Source of the DNA: Dongia mobilis
Lineage (GTDB): Bacteria; Pseudomonadota; Alphaproteobacteria; Dongiales; Dongiaceae
DNA: 64,000 nucleotides
NCBI RefSeq assembly: GCF_004363235.1
Contig: NZ_SNYW01000008.1
Span: forward strand, 310,001-374,000
Reading direction: 5' to 3'
The position numbers and the translations under genes were made by a program. This document shows positions 45,153 to 53,757 of the stretch, in pieces; positions within the stretch are counted from its first letter, which is position 1, and every line of letters starts with the position of its first letter. Under the pieces are notes generated by a model that ran no database searches, had not been told where the DNA came from, and saw only the letters and a list, made by a program, of their open reading frames with translations.

Positions 45153-46210
45153 CCGGCCTTGTCGCAGGCATGGAGGCGAGGGGCCGGTGGCGGCAGCGCA
45201 TGCCGCTGGCCCTCGTCGTCGCGGCATCGCTCGCGGCGCTCATCCTCGCCGTGGCACTCGCAGTCGGCATCGGCGAACTGGCGGTCTCGTTCGCCGATGT
45301 CTTCCGCGCCATTGCCAACCGCCTGTTCGCGGCGGGTTACCCCGTGCCGCCGATCCAGGAAGGTGTCATCTGGGATTACCGCCTCGCCCGCGCGCTGGTC
45401 GCTGCTTGCTGCGGCGCCGGCCTTGCCCTCTCCGGCGTCATTCTGCAGGCACTGCTCAGGAATCCGCTCGCCGATCCCTATGTGCTGGGCATTTCGGCCG
45501 GCGCCTCGACCGGCGCCGTCGCGGTCGCGATCCTGGGGCTGGGCGCCGGCGCGCTCACGCTGTCCGGCGGGGCTTTCTGCGGTGCCGTGCTTGCCTTCCT
45601 GCTGGTGGCATTGCTGGCCGCCGGCACCGGCGGCGGCACCGAGCGCATTATCCTGGCCGGCATTGCCGGCTCTCAGCTCTTCCATGCGCTGACCGCCTAT
45701 ATCGTGACCGCCTCGGCCAATGCCGAACAGTCGCGCGGCATCATGTTCTGGCTGCTGGGCAGTCTGGGTGGGGTGCGCTGGGGCGATGTCGGCCTCGCCG
45801 CCCCGGTGGCGCTGCTGGGATTCCTCGTCTGCCAGTTCCATGCCCGCGCCCTCGATGCCTTCGCCTTCGGTACGGATGCGGCGGCCAGCCTCGGCGTGCC
45901 TGTGACGCGCGTCCGCCTGGTCCTCTTCGCCGCCACGGCGGCGATGACCGCGACCATGGTCAGCCTGGTGGGCGCCATCGGTTTCGTTGGTCTGGTGATT
46001 CCCCATGCGGCGCGCTTTATCGTCGGCCCGCATCACGCGCGTCTGCTGCCGGCCGCCATGTTGGTGGGTGCCGTCTTCATGGTGCTGGCCGACATTGCCA
46101 GCCGCATGATGGTGCCGCAGCAGGTGCTGCCGATCGGCGTGGTGACTGCCCTTATCGGCGCGCCGGCCTTCGCCCTGCTGCTCTACCGGGCTCGAAAAAA
46201 AGGAGTGTGA
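45149..46210 (+). CDS. btuC: FecCD/BtuC-like ABC transporter permease
   Basis: 353-residue multi-pass permease. The FecCD signature is seen in RLARALVAACCGAGLALSGVILQALLRNPLADPYVLGISAGA, split over residues 60-105, and late VGAIGFVGLVIPHAARFIVGPHH, the ATPase-docking region. The TTG at 45149 overlaps the stop of the binding-protein gene (TTGA), giving coupling; ATG 45170 is an alternative start. About ten hydrophobic helices, as expected. Confidence 0.88.
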   Translation: MTGLVAGMEARGRWRQRMPLALVVAASLAALILAVALAVGIGELAVSFADVFRAIANRLFAAGYPVPPIQEGVIWDYRLARALVAACCGAGLALSGVILQALLRNPLADPYVLGISAGASTGAVAVAILGLGAGALTLSGGAFCGAVLAFLLVALLAAGTGGGTERIILAGIAGSQLFHALTAYIVTASANAEQSRGIMFWLLGSLGGVRWGDVGLAAPVALLGFLVCQFHARALDAFAFGTDAAASLGVPVTRVRLVLFAATAAMTATMVSLVGAIGFVGLVIPHAARFIVGPHHARLLPAAMLVGAVFMVLADIASRMMVPQQVLPIGVVTALIGAPAFALLLYRARKKGV

Positions 46211-46215
46211 CGACC

Positions 46216-47025
46216 ATGAGCATCGCCACCCATAACCTGCGCTGGGAAGCGGGCGGCCGCCTGATCGTCGACGGCGTCACCCTCAACGCCGTGCCGGGCC
46301 GTATGCTGGGCCTGGTTGGCCCCAATGGCTCGGGCAAGTCCAGCCTGCTGCGTCTCATCGGCGGCCTGCGTCGGGCCAGCGCCGGCCTGGTGACATTGGG
46401 TGATTGCGACATGCGCACGCTGCCGCGCCCGGCCATCGCCCGCCGCATCGCCTTCGTGGCACAGCAGGCAGCGACCGAGGAGGATGTGACGGTCGAGGAT
46501 GTAGTGCGCCTCGGCCGCACGCCCCATCGCGGTCCGCTCGCCGGCTGGACCGGCCGCGACCAGCAGGCGGTCGACCAGGCGCTGATGCAGACCGGCCTCG
46601 CGGCGAAGCGCCGGCAAAGCTGGCACACGCTCTCGGGCGGCGAGAAGCAGCGCGCCCAGATCGCCCGCGCACTGGCCCAGGCGCCCACCGAATTGCTGCT
46701 GGACGAGCCCACCAACCATCTCGACGTGCAGCACCAGCTGGAAATCCTGGAACTGGTGTCGCATCTGCCGCTCACCAGCATCGTCGCCCTGCACGATCTC
46801 AACCTCGCCGCCCTCTATTGCGACGAAGTGGTGGTGCTGATGGCCGGCCGCGTGATGGCGGCGGGCGCGCCCCTCAAGGTGCTGACCCCCAGTCTGATTC
46901 GCACCGTGTTCGGCGTTGCCGCTGCGATCGGCCGCTCGCCGATCGACGGGCGCCCGCATCTTTACCTGGCGCCCGTCGCGGCTGCGGTCCAGCCTGTCTC
47001 CGAGCATCTGCGTCAATCAGCCTGA
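46216..47025 (+). CDS. btuD: BtuD/FecE-like ABC transporter ATP-binding protein
   Basis: 269-residue ATPase. Walker A GPNGSGKSSLLRLIGG near residues 35-50, signature TLSGGEKQRAQIARALAQ, Walker B LLLDEPTNHLDV and the H-loop ALHDLNLAALY are intact. Immediately follows the permease gene; AAGGAG lies ten bases before the ATG. Last gene of the importer operon, ended by the hairpin terminator at 47043. Confidence 0.9.
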   Translation: MSIATHNLRWEAGGRLIVDGVTLNAVPGRMLGLVGPNGSGKSSLLRLIGGLRRASAGLVTLGDCDMRTLPRPAIARRIAFVAQQAATEEDVTVEDVVRLGRTPHRGPLAGWTGRDQQAVDQALMQTGLAAKRRQSWHTLSGGEKQRAQIARALAQAPTELLLDEPTNHLDVQHQLEILELVSHLPLTSIVALHDLNLAALYCDEVVVLMAGRVMAAGAPLKVLTPSLIRTVFGVAAAIGRSPIDGRPHLYLAPVAAAVQPVSEHLRQSA

Positions 47026-47042
47026 CGGTGGAAAAGGTCGTA

Positions 47043-47067
47043 CCGCTGCTGTAGGCAGCGGGTTTTG
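47043..47067 (+). terminator. Rho-independent terminator after the BtuFCD-like operon
   Basis: CCGCTGC-TGTAG-GCAGCGG forms a seven-base-pair GC-rich stem with a five-base loop and is followed by GTTTT, 18 bases after the ATPase stop. It ends the rightward operon. Confidence 0.8.
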
Positions 47068-47168
47068 TCGACATCCTGACCGGGAGCCGCGACGCCATTG
47101 CGCGTGCGCAGCGGCGCGAAGCGGACCTTCGCAACCGGCTGCGCACGCTGGTCTTTCGCCGCTTCACC

Positions 47169-47372
47169 CTACGGGCGTCGAAACCCTGACGCGTCGCCGC
47201 CGATTTCCGCCGCCACGCGCTGCGGGGTCAGGGCCGAGAGGAAGTCGAGCAGGCCGCCCGGCTGCTGCCGGCGGTGCTGCCGCTCTGCCTTTAGGTTATT
47301 CGCCAGTTCGCGCACCATTTCGGCCTGTCTGGCTTCGGCGGCGCGGATTTCCGGGATGCTTCGTCTGCTCAT
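47169..47372 (-). CDS. Small uncharacterised protein
   Basis: 67-residue charged protein (MSRRSIPEIRAAEARQAEMV start, Gln/Arg-rich middle, C-terminal LDFLSALTPQRVAAEIGG). The ATG has GAGGAG eight bases before it, which supports translation. The N-terminal 40 residues are likely helical and highly charged. No family recognised. Its neighbours, the btuD terminator and an SMR gene, give no clue. Confidence 0.5.
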   Translation of the reverse strand: MSRRSIPEIRAAEARQAEMVRELANNLKAERQHRRQQPGGLLDFLSALTPQRVAAEIGGDASGFRRP

Positions 47373-47488
47373 GCTCCGATCTCCTCTGTTGAGGATGGAG
47401 ATGGGGCAGGGGTGGCATTCGCGGAATACCGGGATCTCGGCAATGCTTGCCTGATCCTCCCGACGGTTGGGATTCCGGGCAAAGCGCG

Positions 47489-47806
47489 TCAGGCGGCACT
47501 CAGCTTCAGCCCCGCCACACCGGCGACGATGGCGACGGCCGAGACCAGCTTCACCGCCGTGAGCGCCTCACCCAGCATCAGCCAGCCGAACGCCACCGTG
47601 CCCAGCGTGCCGATGGCGGTCCAGACGGGATAGGCGATGCTGACCGGCAGGGATTTCAGGGCCAGCGTCAGGAAGCCCACCCCGCCCACAACCGCGACCA
47701 CGGTAACGAATGTCGGACCCAGCCGCGTGAAGCCCTCGGCATATTTCATCGACAACGCGAAGATCACCTCGAAGATCGCGGCGGCACCCAGATAGACCCA
47801 GGCCAT
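47489..47806 (-). CDS. Small multidrug resistance (SMR) family exporter, Gdx/SugE-like
   Basis: 105-residue, four-helix inner-membrane exporter. The conserved glutamate of helix 1 is in GAAAIFEVIFALSMKYAEGFTRL, the typical SugE/Gdx opening rather than EmrE. Gdx proteins export guanidinium; others export quaternary ammonium compounds. Divergent from the LysR regulator at 47936. I looked for a guanidine riboswitch in the 130-base gap and did not see one. Confidence 0.9.
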   Translation of the reverse strand: MAWVYLGAAAIFEVIFALSMKYAEGFTRLGPTFVTVVAVVGGVGFLTLALKSLPVSIAYPVWTAIGTLGTVAFGWLMLGEALTAVKLVSAVAIVAGVAGLKLSAA

Positions 47807-47935
47807 GGAAGGTTCCTTTCTGATGAATGAACTACATTGATGTATGATTCCGATATGGCCTTGACCAATGCGCAGACAAACGCGAACTTCTCAGCCGATG
47901 ACTGAGTCAGATTCATTCATGGGATATTCTGTCGG

Positions 47936-48856
47936 ATGAGCCGGCGCCTGCCGCCGCTGGCCGCCCTGCGCGCCTTCGAGGCGGCGGCACGCCTCATGAG
48001 CTTCAAGCGCGCGGCGGCCGAGCTTGCCGTCACCCCGACCGCGATCAGTCACCAGATCCGCCAGCTCGAGGACGGCCTGGGCGTCGCCCTGTTCCAGCGC
48101 CGTACCCGCCAAGTGGTGCTGACCGAAGCCGGCCGCGCCCTCCATCCCGACCTCGTCCGGGCCTTCGACCTGATGGGCGACGCGGTCGCAAAAGTGCAAG
48201 GCGGGTCCCGCCGCCAGGTGGCCACCCTTTCCGCCACCCTTGCCTTTACCGCGAAGCTGCTGGTGCCGCGCGCCGGCGCCTTCCCCTTGCGCAATCCCGG
48301 CTGGGATTTACGCCTCCATGCCTCCGACGATCCGGTCGATCTCGCCGGCGGCGAGGCGGACGCCGCGATCCGCTACGGCCTCGGCCGCTATCCGGGCTTG
48401 ACCACGCAACCGCTCCTCGCCGATCACTTCGCGCCGATGGCGAGCCCGCAACTCGGCCCGCTAGCAATCGCGGATCTGCGGCGACTGCCGCTGATCCATT
48501 TCGAATGGGGCGCCCAGGCGACGAAGATCAGCGTCCCCACCTGGCGCGCCTGGATCGAGCATGCGGCGGCCGCCGGATTCGATGTCGCCGGTCTCGACCC
48601 GCAAGGCGGCATCACCTTCAATGACGAGAACAGCGCCATCCAGGCAGCCATCGCCGGCCAGGGTGTAGCCCTCCTCAGTACGGCTTTGGTCGCTGCCGAA
48701 CTGAAGGCGGGCCTGCTTGCCCAGCCCTTCGGCCCGGTGCTCGACGGCCTCCGTTTCGATTTCGTGCATGTGGCCGGCCAGCAGGACCGCCCTGCCATCG
48801 CCGCCTTGCGCAACTGGATCGTGGCAGACGTGGCTCCGTTCTTGCCTCAAGCGTGA
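47936..48856 (+). CDS. LysR family transcriptional regulator (GcvA-like)
   Basis: 306-residue regulator. The N-terminal winged helix (LAALRAFEAAARLMSFKRAAAELAVTPTAISHQIRQLEDGL) has the GcvA-like opening and is followed by the LysR effector domain (WDLRLHASDDPVDLAGGEADAAIRYGLG). It is divergent from the SMR gene and likely autoregulates through the intervening gap, where ATGAATGAA (47823-47831) and TTCATTCAT (47912-47920) form a widely spaced inverted pair. Confidence 0.92.
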   Translation: MSRRLPPLAALRAFEAAARLMSFKRAAAELAVTPTAISHQIRQLEDGLGVALFQRRTRQVVLTEAGRALHPDLVRAFDLMGDAVAKVQGGSRRQVATLSATLAFTAKLLVPRAGAFPLRNPGWDLRLHASDDPVDLAGGEADAAIRYGLGRYPGLTTQPLLADHFAPMASPQLGPLAIADLRRLPLIHFEWGAQATKISVPTWRAWIEHAAAAGFDVAGLDPQGGITFNDENSAIQAAIAGQGVALLSTALVAAELKAGLLAQPFGPVLDGLRFDFVHVAGQQDRPAIAALRNWIVADVAPFLPQA

Positions 48857-48860
48857 ACCG

Positions 48861-49754
48861 CTATCCGAATTCCCTTTGCAATCTCGCCAGCTTGTCGGGA
48901 TTGCGCACGATATAGAGGCGGGTGATGCGGCCATCCTCGATTTCGAAGGCGGTGGTCTGGATGAGGCCGTCCTTCTCCAGGCTGACAAAGCCGGGCAGGC
49001 CATCGATCATGACGTAGCGCAGGAAGGTCGATGGCCCGCCCTTCTCCGGCACGGCGATGCCGGCGAAGAAGCGGGCGATCTTCTCCGCAGTTGCGATCGG
49101 GTTCAGGGCCGCGTTGCGCTTGCCGCCACCATCGGTATAGAGAATGGCGCTTTCCGCCAGCAGGGCCTTGAGAGCGGCGACGTCGCCGCTGCGTGAGGCG
49201 GCGAAGAAGGCGCCGGCGATAGTCTCGCCCTCGCCGGCGGGCAGCGTATATCGCGGCTTCTCGGTACGCACATGGCTGCGGGCGCGGGAAGCCAGCTGGC
49301 GGGCGGCGGCGGCGTCGCGCTCCAGCGCCTCGGCGACCTCCGCGAAGGAGAGGCCGAATACGTCGTGGAGCAGGAAGGCAGCGCGTTCCAGCGGGGTAAG
49401 CCGCTCCAGCGCCAGCATCAGCGTCACGGTAAGGTCGTCCTCCGCCTCCATTGCTGACTCCGGCAGCACGATCGGCTCCGGCAGCCAGGGGCCGATATAG
49501 GTCTCGCGCCGGGCGCGGGCCGATTTCAGCTGGTCGAGGCAGAGCCGCGTCACGATCCGGGTGAGGAAGGCTGCGGGCTCGCGCACGGCCGTGCGATCCG
49601 CGCCCAGCCAGCGGAGGAAGGCGTCCTGAACGATGTCCTCGGCCTCGGCCATCGATCCCAGCATGCGATAGGCGATGCGCTGCAGGCGTTGTCGATGCGG
49701 ATCGAAAATGGCCGCAGCTTCGGTCGCCGCCCGCCCCTGCTCTTCCTCAGCCAT
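48861..49754 (-). CDS. ECF41-type RNA polymerase sigma factor (SigJ-like)
   Basis: 297-residue ECF sigma factor. Region 2 (RIAYRMLGSMAEAEDIVQDAFLRWLG) and region 4 (LTPLERAAFLLHDVFGLSFAEVAEAL) precede a SnoaL-like C-terminal extension of about 100 residues. That extension has the two hallmark ECF41 motifs, YTDGGGK and the terminal NPDKL. In ECF41 systems this extension controls sigma activity in place of a separate anti-sigma. The start at 49754 overlaps the partner gene by eight bases. No anti-sigma gene is nearby. Confidence 0.93.
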   Translation of the reverse strand: MAEEEQGRAATEAAAIFDPHRQRLQRIAYRMLGSMAEAEDIVQDAFLRWLGADRTAVREPAAFLTRIVTRLCLDQLKSARARRETYIGPWLPEPIVLPESAMEAEDDLTVTLMLALERLTPLERAAFLLHDVFGLSFAEVAEALERDAAAARQLASRARSHVRTEKPRYTLPAGEGETIAGAFFAASRSGDVAALKALLAESAILYTDGGGKRNAALNPIATAEKIARFFAGIAVPEKGGPSTFLRYVMIDGLPGFVSLEKDGLIQTTAFEIEDGRITRLYIVRNPDKLARLQREFG

Positions 49755-50214
49755 GTTGCCGCTGGTCGTCCTTCCTGACCGGGTGCTGGGCGCGGAAACC
49801 GACGGCGAAGCGGTTCCAGCCATTGATGGTGACAATGAGAAGCATCAGTTCCACCTGTTCCTGGGGACTGAAATGCTCGGCCATCGCCGCGTAATCGGCA
49901 TCCGGCGCCCCCGTCTCGGCCAGCCGCGTCATCGCCTCGGTCCAGGCCAGTGCGGCGCGCTCGCGCGGGCTGTAGAGCGGCGATTCGCGCCAGGCGGGAA
50001 GGAGGTGGATCCGCGCCTCGGTCTCGCCGGCCTTGCGGGCATCCTTTGTGTGCATGTCGAGGCAATAGGCACAGCCATTGATCTGCGAGGCGCGGATCTT
50101 CACCAGTTCCTGCAGGCTGTGTTCGAGGCCGCCTTCGTCCACGCGCTGCTGCAGCTTCAGCATCGCCTGCATGGCATTGGCATTGACCTTGAAATGGTTG
50201 AGGCGGGCTTGCAT
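49747..50214 (-). CDS. Carboxymuconolactone decarboxylase-like protein, ECF41 partner
   Basis: 155-residue AhpD-like protein. The redox motif CAYCLDMHTKDARKAGET contains the CxxCxxxH pattern of AhpD/alkylhydroperoxidase-like proteins. Carboxymuconolactone-decarboxylase-type genes are the standard genomic partner of ECF41 sigma factors and usually their target. It precedes the sigma gene with an eight-base overlap, and a matching ECF41 promoter lies just upstream. Confidence 0.93.
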   Translation of the reverse strand: MQARLNHFKVNANAMQAMLKLQQRVDEGGLEHSLQELVKIRASQINGCAYCLDMHTKDARKAGETEARIHLLPAWRESPLYSPRERAALAWTEAMTRLAETGAPDADYAAMAEHFSPQEQVELMLLIVTINGWNRFAVGFRAQHPVRKDDQRQHG

Positions 50215-50251
50215 GGCTTCATCTCCGTCGTCTGGTGGGTTGTGCCGGGAT

Positions 50252-50278
50252 GACGAGGCGGCAGGCGCCCGTGTGACG
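50252..50278 (-). promoter_or_regulatory. Predicted ECF41-dependent promoter
   Basis: On the minus strand CGTCACA (50272-50278) is followed after exactly 16 bases by CGTC (50252-50255), one base off the published ECF41 promoter TGTCACA-N16-CGTC. It is about 38 bases upstream of the decarboxylase-like gene, so the sigma factor should autoregulate this operon. Confidence 0.8.
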
Positions 50279-50295
50279 CCACGTGCGAAAAAAAT

Positions 50296-51513
50296 TCAGG
50301 CCCCTGCCATGCGCAGGGCCCGACGGCTCATCAGCAGCCAGGCGGCGATCCCCATATTCAGGAAATTCCAAGCGATCCCGTGGGCGAAGGCTGCCTGGTA
50401 GGAGCCGGTCCAGTCGAAAATGAGCCCCGACAGCCAGCCGCCCAGCGCCATGCCGACCACCGTTGCGGTGAGGCAGAGCGAGATGCGGGTGCCGGCCTCC
50501 CTGGCCGGGAAATAGTCGCGCACGATAAGGGCATAGGAAGGCACGATGCCGCCTTGCGACAGGCCGAACAGGGCCGAAACGATATAGAGCGACATGAGCC
50601 CGTCGAAGGGCAGATAGAAGAACAGGGCGAGACATTGCAGCCCGGAGCCGAGAATAAGGGTGCCGACGCCGCCGATCCGGTCGGCGATCAATCCCGAGAC
50701 GAGGCGGCTGACCACGCCGAATCCCAGCATCAGCGACAGCATCTCGGCGCCCCGTGCCGGGCCGTAGCCGAGATCGCCGCAATAGGCGATCATATGGACC
50801 TGCGGCATCGCCATGGCGACGCAGCAGGCCAGCCCCGCCAGCAGCAGCATGGATTGCAGATGCGGCGACGGCAGCGGCAGCAGGGCCGCGGCCGTCCGGC
50901 TTCCATCGGCCGATACCGGCTCCTCCGGCAGGCGTTGCCGCAGCACGAGTGCCAGCGGCAGCATGGTGATGAGGCAGAGCAGGCCGATCGACAGATAGGT
51001 CTCGCGCCAGCCGATCGTCGTGACCAGATGCGTGATGACCGGCGGCCAGATCGTGCCGGCCAGATAGTTGCCCGAGGCGACGATGGCGATGGCGATGCCG
51101 CGCCGCCGCTTGAACCAGTGCGAGATGTCGGCGACCAGCGGGCCGAAGGTTGGCGAGCAGCCGAGGAAGCCGATGAGCCCGGCCTGGATGGCGACGAATT
51201 GCCAGTAGCTCGTCGAGAAGGAGGCGAGCACGAAGCCGGCGCCGAGCAGCAATGTACCGAAGACGACCGGGCGGAAGATACCGAAGCGGTCACTGAAGCG
51301 GCCCATCAGGACGCCGCCCAGGGCGAAACCGATCATGGTCGCCGTATAGGGCAGCGAGGCGCCGCCCCGTCCGGTGCCGAATTCCGCCTCGATCACCGGC
51401 AGCACCACGACCGGCGACCACAGCCCGATCCCGCCCATCACGGCGATGCCGAGTGCCGCCCAGAGGCGCGTCCAGGCGCGCGGTGAATCCAGCAGGGCGT
51501 GTGCGCTCGTCAT
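50296..51513 (-). CDS. MFS transporter (oxalate/formate antiporter-like)
   Basis: 405-residue, 12-helix major facilitator. The stretch LGIAVMGGIGLWSPVVVLPVIEAEFG and the later GRFSDRFGIFRPVVFGT loop, WFKRRRGIAIAIVASGNYLAGTIWPP and GLSQGGIVPSYALIVRDYFP resemble the monocarboxylate/oxalate-formate antiporter group. Upstream of the ECF41 promoter region on the same strand. Substrate unknown; an organic acid is plausible. Confidence 0.88.
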   Translation of the reverse strand: MTSAHALLDSPRAWTRLWAALGIAVMGGIGLWSPVVVLPVIEAEFGTGRGGASLPYTATMIGFALGGVLMGRFSDRFGIFRPVVFGTLLLGAGFVLASFSTSYWQFVAIQAGLIGFLGCSPTFGPLVADISHWFKRRRGIAIAIVASGNYLAGTIWPPVITHLVTTIGWRETYLSIGLLCLITMLPLALVLRQRLPEEPVSADGSRTAAALLPLPSPHLQSMLLLAGLACCVAMAMPQVHMIAYCGDLGYGPARGAEMLSLMLGFGVVSRLVSGLIADRIGGVGTLILGSGLQCLALFFYLPFDGLMSLYIVSALFGLSQGGIVPSYALIVRDYFPAREAGTRISLCLTATVVGMALGGWLSGLIFDWTGSYQAAFAHGIAWNFLNMGIAAWLLMSRRALRMAGA

Positions 51514-51519
51514 TTCGGT

Positions 51520-51933
51520 TCAGGGCTCGAGGTAGGGTGTGGTGTTGACCGGATTGGCGCCCTGCGGCTCGTTCTCTTCGGCAAGGTCGTCGGCATGGAG
51601 GATCGGCAGGGGGGCGCCCAGCCAGAATGCCCTTTCCAGGTGATCGTCCCGTTCCGCCGCCGTGTTGGGATGGATCAGGATCGAAAGACCATCCCGATTG
51701 AGCATCAGCCAGGGAATGAGGGTGGCGAAGACCGGCACGGCAAAGCTCACCTGGTACATCGGCCTGGCATGCGGGCCGACCAGCCGGTCATGGACCCGCC
51801 CCATGGCCACCGGAAAGCGCGCCGCGATCTCCTCGCGCAGCCGCAGTGCCGCCGCGCGCTGCGCCGTCCCGTCGAAATAGACATGGGCGTGATAGGAGAC
51901 GATGCTCGCCACCGGCAGGGTCGATTTCGCCAT
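51520..51933 (-). CDS. DOPA 4,5-dioxygenase family protein
   Basis: 137-residue protein of the extradiol-type DOPA dioxygenase family. The histidine-rich pattern YHAHVYFD, VGPHARPMYQV and ILIHPNT would provide iron ligands. Bacterial members cleave catechols or have no known substrate. Sits six bases after the MFS gene upstream, so the two are likely co-transcribed. Confidence 0.87.
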   Translation of the reverse strand: MAKSTLPVASIVSYHAHVYFDGTAQRAAALRLREEIAARFPVAMGRVHDRLVGPHARPMYQVSFAVPVFATLIPWLMLNRDGLSILIHPNTAAERDDHLERAFWLGAPLPILHADDLAEENEPQGANPVNTTPYLEP

Positions 51934-51939
51934 CAGAGG

Positions 51940-52551
51940 TCAGCGCGCGGCGATCGCGGCGGCGACGCCGGCCAGCAATCCGCCGGTGGCACGGTTCACG
52001 ATCCGCATCTGCCGGGGTGAGGCGATGATGCGCCGCGCCCGGTCAGCGAGGATGGCATAGCAGAACATGATCGCGGCCAGGATTGTCGCCATCAGCACGC
52101 AAAGCTCGGCAATGGTGAGCCCGCTCATGCGCTCGACGCTCACTACCTGCGGCAGGATGGCTACGAAGAAGATCATCGTCTTCGGGTTGCCCAGCGTCAT
52201 GGAGAGGCCGGCGAAGACCAGGCGCAGCCCCTCGCCCTTCACATAGGTCTGGTTCTCGGGCATGGCGGCCGGTGCTGTCCACAGCTTCCAGGCGAGGAAG
52301 GCAAGATAGGCGGCGCCGGCATACTGGATGACGCGGAAAACGATCTGGAAATTCTGCGCCACTGCGGCAAGGCCGCCTACCACGAAGCCGAACCAGACGA
52401 GGTCACCCAGCACGATGCCGAGGATGAAGGGCAGGGTGCGGCGGGTGCCGGTTGCCATGGCCCGCGCCACCACGGCGGCGACACCGGGCCCCGGCGAGAA
52501 GACCGCGACGGCATAGATCCCGGCAAAGACAAGCAAGGCGGCAAAGGTCAT
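51940..52551 (-). CDS. LysE family amino-acid exporter
   Basis: 203-residue, six-helix exporter of the LysE/RhtB group. The start FAGIYAVAVFSPGPGVAAVVARAMATG carries the SPGP motif of the family, and GNPKTMIFFVAILPQ is the typical central block. Start at 52551 begins at the first helix; the longer frame is not supported. Substrate could be an amino acid or similar small molecule. Confidence 0.9.
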   Translation of the reverse strand: MTFAALLVFAGIYAVAVFSPGPGVAAVVARAMATGTRRTLPFILGIVLGDLVWFGFVVGGLAAVAQNFQIVFRVIQYAGAAYLAFLAWKLWTAPAAMPENQTYVKGEGLRLVFAGLSMTLGNPKTMIFFVAILPQVVSVERMSGLTIAELCVLMATILAAIMFCYAILADRARRIIASPRQMRIVNRATGGLLAGVAAAIAAR

Positions 52552-52814
52552 GACGGCGTTTCCCCGGCTCGGATGCCCGAGAGAATGCCGCAAAGCGCCC
52601 GCCGCGACCATCGCAGGGGAAGCATGGGGGTCATGCAGGCGGGCAGCCGAGCCGCAGATTTCCTGGCCCGATTGTCGCAAGACATTGCGTCGGGCAGCAT
52701 CGGCACGTTTCCGGGACCGACCCGTGTGAACCCCTTCACAGCCGGTTTGAACCGAAAGCGGCATATCCCTTCCGACGCGCCGCTCTGGCGCCCGATTCGA
52801 TTGGGAGATCAACC

Positions 52815-53051
52815 ATGACCGAGCTTGTCCAGGGGAAGTCCCGCCTCGCCGCCGCCGCCGCCGCGGCGCAGCCATACCTCTGGCGCCTGCTCTGGCGCCG
52901 CTGGCGGCAATGGCGCGATGCGCGCCTGACGCGCCGCGCGCTTGAACACCTGGATGCGCGCATGCTGAAGGATATCGGCATCGAGAGATGGGAGATCGAC
53001 AGTCGCGCCCGCCAGCTGGCCGATCGGCGCAGCGGCTGGTGGCGGTCCTGA
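52815..53051 (+). CDS. DUF1127 domain-containing small protein
   Basis: 78-residue Arg-rich protein. The C-terminal DUF1127 motif, LTRRALEHLDARMLKDIGIERWEID, is clear. DUF1127 proteins such as CcaF1 in Rhodobacter and their Agrobacterium relatives affect RNA and phosphate or carbon regulation. Stands alone on the plus strand, converging on ktrA. Confidence 0.92.
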   Translation: MTELVQGKSRLAAAAAAAQPYLWRLLWRRWRQWRDARLTRRALEHLDARMLKDIGIERWEIDSRARQLADRRSGWWRS

Positions 53052-53085
53052 CGGTCGCCTCCCCTGACGGTCGTCACCCCGATCA

Positions 53086-53757
53086 TCAGGTCAGCGCGGC
53101 GAAGGCCTCGACCAGCTGGGTGGGACCGGAGACGATGAGGAGATCCCCGGCCTCGATCATGGTGTCGGGCTTGGCATAGGTGAAATCGGTCCTCGGTCGT
53201 TTCACGCCGACGATGGTGATGCCGTACCTGCTGCGCAGGGCCGATTCCGCCAGCGTCTTGCCCGCCGCATCGCGCGGGGCGCGGGTCTTGGCAATGGCAA
53301 AGCCGTCATCGAATTCGATGAAGTCGATCATGCGGCCGGTCACCAGATGCGCCACCCGCTCACCCATCGCCATCTCGGGATAGACCACGTGATGGGCCCC
53401 GGTGCGCTCCAGAATGCGACCGTGGCGCAGGCTCAGCGCCTTCACCCAGATATCCCGGATGCCGAGTTCCACCAGGCTGAGAACTGTCAGCACACTGGCC
53501 TCGAGGTCGTTGCCGATGCCGACGACGGCGCTCTCGAAATCGGCGACGCCGAGCCGGCGCAGCGTATCCGTGTTGGTCGCATCGGCCTGCACCACATGGG
53601 TAAGTTGGTCGGCCCAGCGCTGAACCAGTTCCGCGTTTTCGTCGATGCCGAGCACATCATGGCCGAGGCGGACGAGCGAGTCGGCGACCGCGCCGCCGAA
53701 GCGGCCGAGGCCGATCACCACCACGCTGTTGCTGGTGGGCGTGAATGACTTAGCCAA
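53086..53757 (-). CDS. ktrA: KtrA/TrkA-type potassium channel regulatory subunit
   Basis: 223-residue RCK protein. The N-terminal Rossmann motif VVVIGLGRFGGAVADSLVRLGHD binds NAD(H) or ATP, and a C-terminal RCK_C domain follows (FTYAKPDTMIEAGDLLIVSG). It gates the KtrB/TrkH channel. The TTG at 53757 overlaps the ktrB stop by eight bases and has AGAGGAG about ten bases upstream. Single-RCK layout suits KtrA. Confidence 0.9.
   Translation of the reverse strand: MAKSFTPTSNSVVVIGLGRFGGAVADSLVRLGHDVLGIDENAELVQRWADQLTHVVQADATNTDTLRRLGVADFESAVVGIGNDLEASVLTVLSLVELGIRDIWVKALSLRHGRILERTGAHHVVYPEMAMGERVAHLVTGRMIDFIEFDDGFAIAKTRAPRDAAGKTLAESALRSRYGITIVGVKRPRTDFTYAKPDTMIEAGDLLIVSGPTQLVEAFAALT

Noticed and set aside
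47068-47168. Possible gene fragment after the btuD terminator
   Set aside because: The frame is short, has no start site and no family match; I treat it as intergenic.
47807-47935. Guanidine riboswitch before the SMR gene
   Set aside because: None of the conserved guanidine-I, II or III patterns could be seen in the gap.
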